A DNA stretch of 5,187 nucleotides from Desulfosudis sp034189195 (GCA_034189195.1 JAXHVI010000168.1:1-5187), one strand, 5' to 3'; shown: positions 1 through 5,182, counted from the stretch's first letter. The notes: generated from the letters alone by a model not told the origin. Translations and numbers: made by a program.

Positions 1-13
1 CACCTCTTCTGAT

Positions 14-42
14 TTGATTATTCGGTTTCCTTTTCGTAAAAT
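14..42 (+). promoter_or_regulatory. Candidate sigma70 promoter for the geranylgeranyl-reductase-family gene
   Basis: A -35-like box TTGATT (14-19, 4 of 6 consensus) and a -10-like box TAAAAT (37-42, 5 of 6) are separated by exactly 17 bases. This predicts a transcription start near position 49 and an untranslated leader of about 80 nt before the ATG at 130. Just before the ribosome binding site a small perfect hairpin is possible (TGCCG 103-107, loop TCT, CGGCA 111-115). No recognisable operator was seen. The promoter is inferred from sequence only. Confidence 0.45.
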
Positions 43-129
43 ACGGTCCATATTCACCGTGGCGGCCTGCCGCATGATAACGGCTTTTTCGCGGCAAAAC
101 AATGCCGTCTCGGCAGAACAGGAGCATTC

Positions 130-1203
130 ATGAAGATTGTCATCGTGGGCGGAGGGCCGGCCGGGCTGATCACGGCCCTCTGTCTGGCCCGGATGCACGG
201 GGCTGAAATCTGCCTGCATGAAAAGCAGGGGCCCCCGGCATACACATCGTCGCTGTGCGCCGAGGGCATATCGCGCGACATGCTGGACCGCCTGGAACGC
301 CACACCGGGTTTGATTCAACGCCGTTTATATCCCGGGCTGTTCGCGGCGTTCAGGTGCATTTTCCCGGGGGAAAGTGCGGCTACCTTCATCAGCCCGGCG
401 CCACCCTTGAACGAACCGTCTGGCAGCAGGCCATGGCCGAATTTGCCGTGCGCCGGGGCGTTGAGGTTTTCTGGGAGTCACGGGTTTCCGGCATCGACGA
501 ACTGGATGCCGACGTGGTGGTGGGGGCCGACGGCCCGGCCTCCAGAATCCGGACCGCCATTGGCGGTACCGCGGACATGGTGCCGGCGGTCCAGTACCGC
601 ATGAAGCTGGACCGGCCCCGGGAGTTTCTGGAGTTTTTCATCGACGAGCGGTTCTACCACGGAAAATTCAACGACGGGTATGCCTGGATCTTTCCCAAAA
701 AGGACGCCTTCAACGTGGGGGTCAAGGGTACGTTTAAGCAGCTGGATCTGTTTTTATCGGTGTCCAATATTCAGGGAGAGATAACACACAGGGGCGGGGC
801 ACCCATCGCCGTTCACGGCACCCGTTTTGAAGGGACTCTGGACCGGCGGAAAGTCTTTCTCATCGGTGACGCCGCCGGCCTGACCAACGCCGCCACCTGC
901 GGCGGACTCAATCCCATCGTCGCCTGCGCCGATTTTCTGCGCCAGGCCGTTGGCTGGCAGGAGGAGGGGGCCTACACCCGTCTGATCAAAACCCATCACT
1001 ATGACCCGGCCTACTGGAAGGCGGTGCGCCATCTGTTCTACCCGCCGGATGCAACGCTTCGGGCCCTGGGAGAAATTCTCAACAACGGCCCGGTCAACCC
1101 CACCCCGGCCATGGCGGCGCGGGTGACCTTTCACCCGCGCCTGTGGGTCTACTGCGGCCGCCTGCTCCGCCACCTGCGCCCCATCAAGCGGGTCACCTGG
1201 TAA
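130..1203 (+). CDS. FAD-dependent oxidoreductase, geranylgeranyl reductase family
   Basis: This 357-residue flavoprotein resembles geranylgeranyl reductases, which use FAD and a reduced cofactor to saturate isoprenoid double bonds in lipids, quinones or chlorophyll side chains. An N-terminal Rossmann motif GGGPAG (residues 7-12) binds the FAD ADP moiety. A Cys in LCAEG (C43) sits where archaeal members have a conserved Cys. GADGPAS (132-138) and GDAAG (246-250, followed by a Gly-rich CGGLN) are the further FAD motifs. YAWIFP (184-189) matches the family's YxWxFP substrate-cavity motif. The length is normal for the shorter family members and no membrane segment is evident. The ATG is well placed, with AGGAG at 120-124 and 5 bases spacing. 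The gene appears monocistronic and converges on the YceI-type gene 26 bases away. The substrate cannot be read from sequence; a quinone or lipid isoprenoid chain is a guess. Other FAD monooxygenase-like functions are possible. Confidence 0.88.
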   Translation: MKIVIVGGGPAGLITALCLARMHGAEICLHEKQGPPAYTSSLCAEGISRDMLDRLERHTGFDSTPFISRAVRGVQVHFPGGKCGYLHQPGATLERTVWQQAMAEFAVRRGVEVFWESRVSGIDELDADVVVGADGPASRIRTAIGGTADMVPAVQYRMKLDRPREFLEFFIDERFYHGKFNDGYAWIFPKKDAFNVGVKGTFKQLDLFLSVSNIQGEITHRGGAPIAVHGTRFEGTLDRRKVFLIGDAAGLTNAATCGGLNPIVACADFLRQAVGWQEEGAYTRLIKTHHYDPAYWKAVRHLFYPPDATLRALGEILNNGPVNPTPAMAARVTFHPRLWVYCGRLLRHLRPIKRVTW

Positions 1204-1229
1204 CGGTGCGGCCTCGCCAGGGGAATCGT

Positions 1230-1844
1230 TTATGTGTCATCCTCGACTCGGCAGGCCACAATTATCCAATCCATTGCAACTATATTGCTCACGATAATCC
1301 CGCCCTTGTCTAAGAGTGGGTGCCACACTACATTAAAGTCCTTCCGGTTGACTTTCCATTGCCCATGAACTTTAAGGCAGAACTTCCCTTCCGCATCCCG
1401 GTTCAGCCCGGTAGTCTGCAACGGGAAAGAGATCGTCCTGCTGACACCATGCAAATTCACTTCACCGGTAACACTGTATCCATGATGGTCCTTGACAACA
1501 CTGTAACTGGTAAAGACAGACTCCGGGAATTTTCTGGTATCCAAAAGCCTTGGCGAGCGCGCTATTTTGTCCAGCCGTAGATGTTCAGACTCAAGGCTGG
1601 CGGTCTTTACTGTTACGGTCATTGCGCTGTCCGCGACATCGTTGCCGGAAAGTTCGATTTCACCTGAAAAATCGGTAAACTTCACCTCATAGCAACCGAT
1701 CAGAACATAACGGACAGAGCATGTTAATGTGGATTGTCCGGGATCAATGATGAACCGTGCTCCGGCGTGGGCGGAGAAGAAACAAGCCGCCACTGAAAGG
1801 AACAGCACAAGACTGAATATGGCAATGGTTTTTTTTGCTGCCAC
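1230..1844 (-). CDS. Exported YceI-family protein (polyisoprenoid-binding-like fold)
   Basis: This 204-residue protein has a YceI domain, a lipocalin-like beta barrel that binds isoprenoid-type ligands in characterised relatives. Residues 1-27 form a signal peptide (KK at 4-5, hydrophobic stretch 7-20). A type I site AHA before G28 is plausible. C21 in VAAC is also a passable lipobox, so it may be a lipoprotein. Family hallmarks are IIDPGQS (32-38), SLESEHLRLDK (83-93), LLDTRKFPESVFTS (100-113) and GEVNLHGVSRTI (127-138). The start is GTG at 1844, supported by AAGG seven bases upstream; a nearby ATG (1847-1849) is in another frame. Codons 3-6 include a run of eight A, a possible slippage site. 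Hand-counted stretches are about 45-58% GC, lower than neighbouring genes, which may mean different ancestry. Its precise role (lipid or quinone carriage, stress response) is unknown. Confidence 0.9.
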   Translation of the reverse strand: MAAKKTIAIFSLVLFLSVAACFFSAHAGARFIIDPGQSTLTCSVRYVLIGCYEVKFTDFSGEIELSGNDVADSAMTVTVKTASLESEHLRLDKIARSPRLLDTRKFPESVFTSYSVVKDHHGYSVTGEVNLHGVSRTISFPLQTTGLNRDAEGKFCLKVHGQWKVNRKDFNVVWHPLLDKGGIIVSNIVAMDWIIVACRVEDDT

Positions 1845-2053
1845 AGCATAACCTTTTTTCTCTCACCACGTGTAAAATCAGAAGACAACTCTTTTGTTAT
1901 AAGGAATGAGCCCGTATATTCTTATTGTTTCATGACCGTCAGGACCGAATGAGATTTTTATTAAAAAACGATTAGTTGAACAGGTCCGGGGTCTCCATTC
2001 CGGCGGTTAAAAACGGTTCCATCGATGTTGCCGCCACCAAAAGACAAAACCCG

Positions 2054-2082
2054 TTGCCTTGTTTGGTGCAATGCACTAAATT
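2054..2082 (+). promoter_or_regulatory. Candidate promoter with embedded palindromic operator for the znu-type operon
   Basis: TTGCCT (2054-2059) and TAAATT (2077-2082), each 4 of 6 to the sigma70 consensus, are 17 bases apart. A 19-bp near-palindrome, TTTGGTGCA-A-TGCACTAAA (2062-2080), fills the spacer and enters the -10 box. Eight of its nine base pairs are symmetric, with a perfect core of GTGCA-A-TGCAC. A repressor bound there would block RNA polymerase, the usual arrangement for zinc- or manganese-responsive repressors (Zur, MntR/DtxR). It does not match the Escherichia coli Zur box, so the identity of the regulator is open. The predicted start near 2089 gives a leader of about 140 nt. 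Confidence 0.35.
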
Positions 2083-2138
2083 GGTTCTCATACATAAATG
2101 GCCTTTTCCCGCAATCTCTGTGTTAAACTGCGGGGCTG

Positions 2139-2209
2139 TTCGTGCGGCGCATATCCAGGCACCGCACAAAAATGGTTTTAGTCCGGCCCGGGTCAGCCGC
2201 GTCGCCGGA
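2139..2209 (+). other. Possible tandem stem-loops in the leader of the znu-type mRNA
   Basis: Two inverted repeats lie between the predicted promoter and the znuA start. GTGCGG (2142-2147) pairs with CCGCAC (2162-2167), extended by TT/AA across a mismatch, with a 14-base loop. TCCGGC (2182-2187) pairs with GCCGGA (2204-2209), with a 16-base loop, ending 11 bases before the GGGA ribosome binding site. Neither is followed by a U tract, so they are not intrinsic terminators. Stems this short arise by chance in GC-rich DNA, and I recognise no riboswitch class. Confidence 0.2.
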
Positions 2210-2229
2210 AACACAACTATGGGAAAACA

Positions 2230-3117
2230 ATGATGAATTTTATTCGACTGCCGATTTTTGCGTCTGCCATGGTATGCCTGCTGGCGCTTGCCGCCTGGGG
2301 TTCACAGCCCTTGCCGGTGTTTGTCAGCATCGCGCCCCAGAAATATTTTGTGGAGCGGATCGGCGGTGATCATGTGTCGGTCTCAGTGATGGTGGCGCCG
2401 GGCGCCAGCCCGGCCACCTATGAACCCCGGCCCGGCCAGATGCGGGCGCTTTCAGCGGCCGTTCTCTATTTTGCCATCGGCGTTCCCTTTGAACAGGTGT
2501 GGCTGCCCAGGATCGCTGCCGCCAACCCGGCCATGAAAATCGTTCATACGGACCGGGGAATTGAAAAGCGCGCCATGACACGCCACGCCCATGATGACGG
2601 GCACGCAGAAGCAGCCGTCAGCCACGGCGGCGCCGACCCCCACATCTGGCTGTCGCCGTCCCTGGTTAACCTTCAGGCCGCAACCATTGCAAACGCATTA
2701 AAAGAAGCAGACCCGGCCCATGCCGATGACTACCAGGCCCGTGCCGATGCGTTTTTCGCCGAGCTTGAGACCCTGGACAAAGAGTTGCGCGCCCTGTTTG
2801 CCGGTGCCGCCGGAGCGCGGTTTCTGGTGTTTCATCCGTCGTGGGGCTATTTTGCCGACGCTTACGGCCTTGTCCAGGTGCCCATGGAAGTGGAGGGAAA
2901 AGAGCCCAAGCCGGGCCAGATGCGGTACCTGATTGAGCATGCCGGGAAAAACCGGATTTCCGTCATCCTGGTTGCGCCCCAGTTTTCATCCAGAAGCGCG
3001 AAGGTTCTGGCCGAAGAGATCGGCGGCACCGTGGCCGTGGCCGACCCGCTGGCGGAAAACTGGCCGGACAATTTACGGGCCGTGGCCCGCACCATACGAG
3101 GGGCACTGAACCGATGA
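2230..3117 (+). CDS. znuA: Periplasmic zinc/divalent-metal-binding protein of an ABC importer (ZnuA-like)
   Basis: This 295-residue cluster A-I solute-binding protein captures Zn(II), or possibly Mn(II), in the periplasm for the adjacent ATPase and permease. Residues 1-24 are a signal peptide, with cleavage likely after AWG. The mature protein begins near the VFVSIAPQKYFVERIGG motif (30-46). Expected metal ligands are H138 (DPHIW), H202 (FHPSWGYF) and D272 (DPL). The usual first His of the GxSPHTYEP motif is Ala here (A62 in GASPATYEP); I recall a ZnuA subgroup with the same sequence. A short His/Asp-rich loop (118-138, with H119, H121, H125, H132) resembles the zinc-scavenging loop of ZnuA. 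The EVEGKEPKP segment (220-228) is typical. ATG codons at 2230 and 2233 both follow a weak GGGA site (2221-2224). It is the first gene of a three-gene operon and overlaps the ATPase gene by ATGA. Metal specificity is inferred. Confidence 0.92.
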   Translation: MMNFIRLPIFASAMVCLLALAAWGSQPLPVFVSIAPQKYFVERIGGDHVSVSVMVAPGASPATYEPRPGQMRALSAAVLYFAIGVPFEQVWLPRIAAANPAMKIVHTDRGIEKRAMTRHAHDDGHAEAAVSHGGADPHIWLSPSLVNLQAATIANALKEADPAHADDYQARADAFFAELETLDKELRALFAGAAGARFLVFHPSWGYFADAYGLVQVPMEVEGKEPKPGQMRYLIEHAGKNRISVILVAPQFSSRSAKVLAEEIGGTVAVADPLAENWPDNLRAVARTIRGALNR

Positions 3118-3887
3118 CCGCCATCGTGGACATGCAGAACGTGTCATTTACCTATGGCGGTCCGGCCGTGATAGAAAACGTCACCCTGTCCGTATCCGAA
3201 GGAGAATTCGTGGCCCTGATCGGGCCCAACGGCGGGGGCAAGACCACACTGCTCAAGCTGATGCTGGGCCTGGTCAAACCGCAAAAAGGAACCGTTCAGG
3301 TGCTGGGCCGGCCCCCTGAAAAGGCTTCCCACCATATCGGTTACGTACCCCAGGACATTCACTTAAACCTTGCTTTCCCCGTCACCGCCCTGGACGTGGT
3401 GCTGATGGGAAAGCTGGCCCCCGGCAAACGGTGGGGCGGCAGACGGGCCCGGCACCGGCGGGATGCCCTGGCGGCCCTGGCCCAGATGGGCATGGAGGCC
3501 AGCGCGCATACCCGCATCGGCGAGCTTTCAGGGGGCCAGCGCCAGCGGGTTTTTATCGCCCGGGCCCTGGTCACCCGACCGAAACTGCTGCTGCTGGACG
3601 AACCCACGGCCAGCATCGACACCAGGGGCCAGGCCGACTTTCTGGACCTGCTGCATGATCTGAATCAACAGGTCACCATCGTGATGGTAAGCCACGACCT
3701 TCTGTCCATCTCGCACCATGTGACCTCGGTGGCCTGCGTCAACCGGGGCCTTCACTACCACCGCCGGTCCGAATTGGCCGGCAGCCTGATCAACACGTCG
3801 TGCCCCTGCACCGTGGAGTCCCTCTGCCCGGTGGAAATGGTGGCAAGGGAAACCCCGCACCTTTTTATTCGAAACCGGAAACCGTGA
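3114..3887 (+). CDS. znuC: Zinc/divalent-metal ABC transporter ATP-binding protein (ZnuC-like)
   Basis: This 257-residue cytoplasmic ATPase powers the importer made with its two neighbours. All nucleotide-binding motifs are intact: Walker A GPNGGGKTT (37-45), Q-loop YVPQ (77-80), signature LSGGQRQR (138-145), Walker B LLLLDEP (158-164), D-loop ASID (166-169) and the switch His in SHD (H194). VALIGPNGGGKTTLLKLMLG and SISHHVTSVACVNRGL are typical of the metal-transporter ATPase group. The C-terminal tail carries three clustered cysteines (C230, C232, C238); CPVEMVA (238-244) matches the tail seen in many ZnuC-like proteins, while C230-P-C232 looks additional. The start ATG overlaps the znuA stop (ATGA, 3114-3117), indicating translational coupling, with GAGGGG about 10 bases upstream. 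Its stop is 4 bases before the permease start. Confidence 0.95.
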   Translation: MTAIVDMQNVSFTYGGPAVIENVTLSVSEGEFVALIGPNGGGKTTLLKLMLGLVKPQKGTVQVLGRPPEKASHHIGYVPQDIHLNLAFPVTALDVVLMGKLAPGKRWGGRRARHRRDALAALAQMGMEASAHTRIGELSGGQRQRVFIARALVTRPKLLLLDEPTASIDTRGQADFLDLLHDLNQQVTIVMVSHDLLSISHHVTSVACVNRGLHYHRRSELAGSLINTSCPCTVESLCPVEMVARETPHLFIRNRKP

Positions 3888-3891
3888 CCCC

Positions 3892-4713
3892 ATGATCGAC
3901 GCCCTGCACTACGACTTCATGCAAAACGCCCTGGCCGCCGGCCTGCTGGCCGCCGTGATCTGCGGCATCATGGGTTCCCTGGTGGTGGTCAACCGCATCG
4001 TGTTTCTCTCCGGCGGCATTGCCCACGCGGCCTTTGGCGGCATCGGCATGGCCTTTTTCTTCGGCTGGTCCTTTCTGGCCGGCACCCTGGGATTTGCCCT
4101 GGTTGCGGCCCTGATCATGGCCGGGATCACCCTGCGGGCCAAACACCGGGCCGACACCATCATCGGCGTGATCTGGGCCGTTGGCATGGCCATTGGCGTG
4201 ATCCTGCTGGACCTGACACCGGGATACAACGTGGATCTGATGAGTTACCTGTTCGGCAGCATTCTCACGGTGCCGGAAAAAGACCTGTGGATCATGGCGG
4301 GGCTGGGGCTGGGGATTTCGGTGCTGGTGGTTTTCTTCTACAACGACCTTCTGGCCATCTCCTACGACGAGGAGTTTGCCCGGGTGCGGGGCGTGGCCGT
4401 GGGGCCGATCTATTTCATGATGATCGGCATGCTGGCGGTCTCCATCGTGATGGTAATCCAGGTGGTGGGCCTGATCCTGGTGATCGCCCTGCTCACCATT
4501 CCCCCCTTTATCATGGAAAAATACGCCCGGTCCCTGGCCCGCATGATGATCGGCTCCAGCCTGCTGGGCATTGTCTTTACCCTGGCCGGGCTGTGGCTCT
4601 CCTACGCCTTTGACCTGACCTCGGGCGCGGCCATCATCCTGGTGGCCGGCACCGCCTTCTTTATCTTCCTGCTGATCGAAAAGGTCCGGCTGATGGCCCG
4701 GCAACGGCTGTAA
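3892..4713 (+). CDS. znuB: Zinc/divalent-metal ABC transporter permease (ZnuB-like, ABC-3 family)
   Basis: This 273-residue integral membrane protein forms the inner-membrane channel of the metal importer and works as a dimer with the ATPase. The family signature is visible near the N terminus: GSLVVVNRIVFLSGGIAHAAFGGIG (residues 28-52). Hydrophobic segments are roughly 13-34, 44-58, 61-81, 90-107, 132-150, 172-204 (probably two), 219-238 and 246-262, consistent with about eight or nine membrane spans. A cytoplasmic loop at 158-168 (YDEEFARVRGV) matches the coupling-helix region that contacts the ATPase. VGLILVIALLTIPP (192-205) is another family-typical stretch. Length is normal. The ATG follows the ATPase stop by 4 bases with no strong ribosome binding site, so it probably relies on translational coupling. 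It is the last gene of the operon, and no intrinsic terminator is seen immediately after its stop. Confidence 0.94.
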   Translation: MIDALHYDFMQNALAAGLLAAVICGIMGSLVVVNRIVFLSGGIAHAAFGGIGMAFFFGWSFLAGTLGFALVAALIMAGITLRAKHRADTIIGVIWAVGMAIGVILLDLTPGYNVDLMSYLFGSILTVPEKDLWIMAGLGLGISVLVVFFYNDLLAISYDEEFARVRGVAVGPIYFMMIGMLAVSIVMVIQVVGLILVIALLTIPPFIMEKYARSLARMMIGSSLLGIVFTLAGLWLSYAFDLTSGAAIILVAGTAFFIFLLIEKVRLMARQRL

Positions 4714-4800
4714 GGCCGGTTGGTCACAAACCCGCCCGCAATTTATCTACAGCCCTGATCCGAACATTTCCCACACCGTAAGAAAATACGCCTTTGAGAA

Positions 4801-4915
4801 TTCGTGCTCGTGCTCGTGCTCGTGACCGTGCTCGTGTTCGAAAATGCTCGGGCTGGAACGCAGGTCAGGGAGGATCACGATTACGAGTAAGAGCAAGAGT
4901 AAGAGTAAGAGCAAG
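4801..4915. repeat. Two inverted arrays of a degenerate hexanucleotide around a 33-base spacer
   Basis: The left arm (4801-4840) is six and two-thirds copies of a hexamer, mostly CTCGTG, with variants TTCGTG and ACCGTG. The right arm (4874-4915) is seven copies: ATCACG, ATTACG, AGTAAG, AGCAAG, AGTAAG, AGTAAG, AGCAAG. Read on the opposite strand, the left arm is (AGCACG)n. Both arms therefore follow one pattern, A[GT][CT]A[CA]G, in inverted orientation. As RNA the arms could fold into a long imperfect hairpin with about five of six positions pairing per unit. I recall similar hexamer blocks in intergenic DNA of sulfate-reducing Desulfobacterales, but cannot verify this. The function is unknown; possibilities are a 3'-end RNA structure, a protein-binding site or a dispersed repeat element. 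Confidence 0.8.
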
Positions 4916-4949
4916 ATGGATGACAGAAGCCGGGTTTTCTACAAAACCG

Positions 4950-5129
4950 TCAAAGGCTGTCGAGCAGCCGGTAATACTCCCCGAGAGATTCCAGGGATTT
5001 CATGGTGATATCAATGGCAAGCCAGCTGACCACAAGAATGATAATGGTCAGGCTGATTTTATAGACCCGTGTTGAATCTCTATTTATAATCAGAAATACC
5101 CCGCCCGTATTTTCAGAATAAATTGACAA
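4950..5129 (-). CDS. Candidate small single-pass membrane peptide (or gene remnant)
   Basis: The minus strand has an open frame of 59 codons from a TTG at 5127-5129 to a TGA at 4950-4952. The peptide has a polar N-terminal part (about residues 1-24 with N17, R18, D19, R21, K24), a strongly hydrophobic segment ISLTIIILVVSWLAIDI (25-41), and a short amphipathic tail ending ESLGEYYRLLDSL. This is a credible single transmembrane helix rather than random sequence. A hairpin (GGTTTT-CTAC-AAAACC, 4933-4948) follows the stop by one base. Against it: there is no ATG or GTG start, no clear ribosome binding site, and the frame stays open upstream to about 5180. The true start may be non-standard, or the gene may be decayed. 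I recognise no family. Confidence 0.3.
   Translation of the reverse strand: MSIYSENTGGVFLIINRDSTRVYKISLTIIILVVSWLAIDITMKSLESLGEYYRLLDSL
5062..5090 (+). promoter_or_regulatory. Candidate sigma70 promoter for a short plus-strand transcript
   Basis: A perfect TATAAT -10 box (5085-5090) has TAGACC (5062-5067, 4 of 6 to TTGACA) exactly 17 bases upstream. It predicts a start near 5097, some 55 bases before a strong intrinsic terminator. No coding frame of useful length follows on this strand, which points to an RNA product rather than a message. Confidence 0.4.
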
Positions 5130-5182
5130 GCAAGCAAGTATTATCGGATTAAACGGCCTCAGGTTCGAGGCCGTTTTTTTTT
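5097..5182 (+). ncRNA. Candidate small RNA of about 86 nt
   Basis: The call rests on the promoter at 5062-5090 and the Rho-independent terminator ending at 5182, which together define a transcript of about 86 nt. Its 5' end has a C-rich stretch, ACCCCGCCCG (5098-5107). The middle is AT-rich and probably single-stranded, and the 3' end is the terminator hairpin with a nine-U tail, as in Hfq-type small RNAs. It would be antisense to the first ~11 codons and the upstream region of the small membrane-peptide frame on the minus strand. No Rfam family is recognised. The exact start is a prediction, and the terminator could instead end a longer upstream transcript. Confidence 0.28.
5151..5182 (+). 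terminator. Strong Rho-independent terminator
   Basis: A perfect 10-bp stem is formed by AAACGGCCTC (5151-5160) and GAGGCCGTTT (5167-5176) with a 6-base loop AGGTTC. It is followed by an uninterrupted run of nine T (5174-5182), partly shared with the stem. The T run is only on the plus strand (three A precede the stem), so it acts on plus-strand transcription. It ends either a short RNA starting near 5097 or read-through from the metal transporter operon 440 bases upstream. Confidence 0.85.

Larger units (their letters stand above)
1845..2229. other. Divergent intergenic region between the YceI-type gene and the metal transporter operon
   Basis: These 385 bases must hold the promoters for both flanking genes. 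The part next to the YceI-type gene is AT-rich and contains an imperfect inverted repeat, ATAAGGAAT (1899-1907) facing ATTCTTAT (1918-1925), which could be an operator. A weak minus-strand promoter (CTGACG, 18 bases, TATACG, roughly 1911-1940) is possible but not convincing. The middle carries the better plus-strand promoter and palindrome listed separately. Frames open on both strands across 1972-2233 show no family resemblance and no good ribosome binding site, so I do not call a gene. Confidence 0.6.

Noticed and set aside
754..1173. Minus-strand frame opposite the reductase gene
   Set aside because: Antisense shadow of a gene with intact FAD motifs; no family resemblance and no ribosome binding site.
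1894..1907. GTTATAA resembling half of an E. coli Zur box
   Set aside because: Only one half-site is present, the opposite half does not match, and it lies on the YceI side, away from the metal operon promoter.
1972..2233. Frames open on both strands in the intergenic region, including a minus-strand 39-codon version starting at 2091
   Set aside because: No recognisable motif, weak or absent ribosome binding sites, and overlap with the promoter/palindrome. The evidence does not support a gene, though a relic cannot be excluded.
3865..4704. Long minus-strand frame (279 codons) rich in His, Gly, Gln and Asp across the permease gene
   Set aside because: It is the exact antisense of the well-supported permease gene. 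Its odd composition is what GC-rich hydrophobic codons give on the reverse strand.
4801..4915. Repeat block considered as a CRISPR array
   Set aside because: The unit is only six bases and tandem with no unique spacers, and no cas genes are present.
4794..5075. Plus-strand frame encoding an Arg-Ala/Arg-Val repeat peptide followed by unrelated sequence
   Set aside because: The Arg-rich stretches are a direct reading of the hexanucleotide arrays. It has a TTG start without a ribosome binding site, and the rest is the reverse of the better minus-strand membrane-peptide frame.
4731..5107. Identical CCCGCCCG at 4731-4738 and 5100-5107 as possible target-site duplications of a mobile element
   Set aside because: Eight GC-only bases recur easily in this composition. 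There are no terminal inverted repeats next to them and no transposase between them.
5123..5144. TTGACA (5123-5128) followed by TATTAT (5139-5144) as a promoter
   Set aside because: The spacing is only 10 bases, far too short for sigma70, and no suitable -10 box lies 16-18 bases downstream.
5151..5176. GGTTCGA in the terminator loop suggesting a tRNA T-arm
   Set aside because: The surrounding bases form a single 10-bp terminator stem with a six-base loop, and no acceptor, D or anticodon arm can be drawn.
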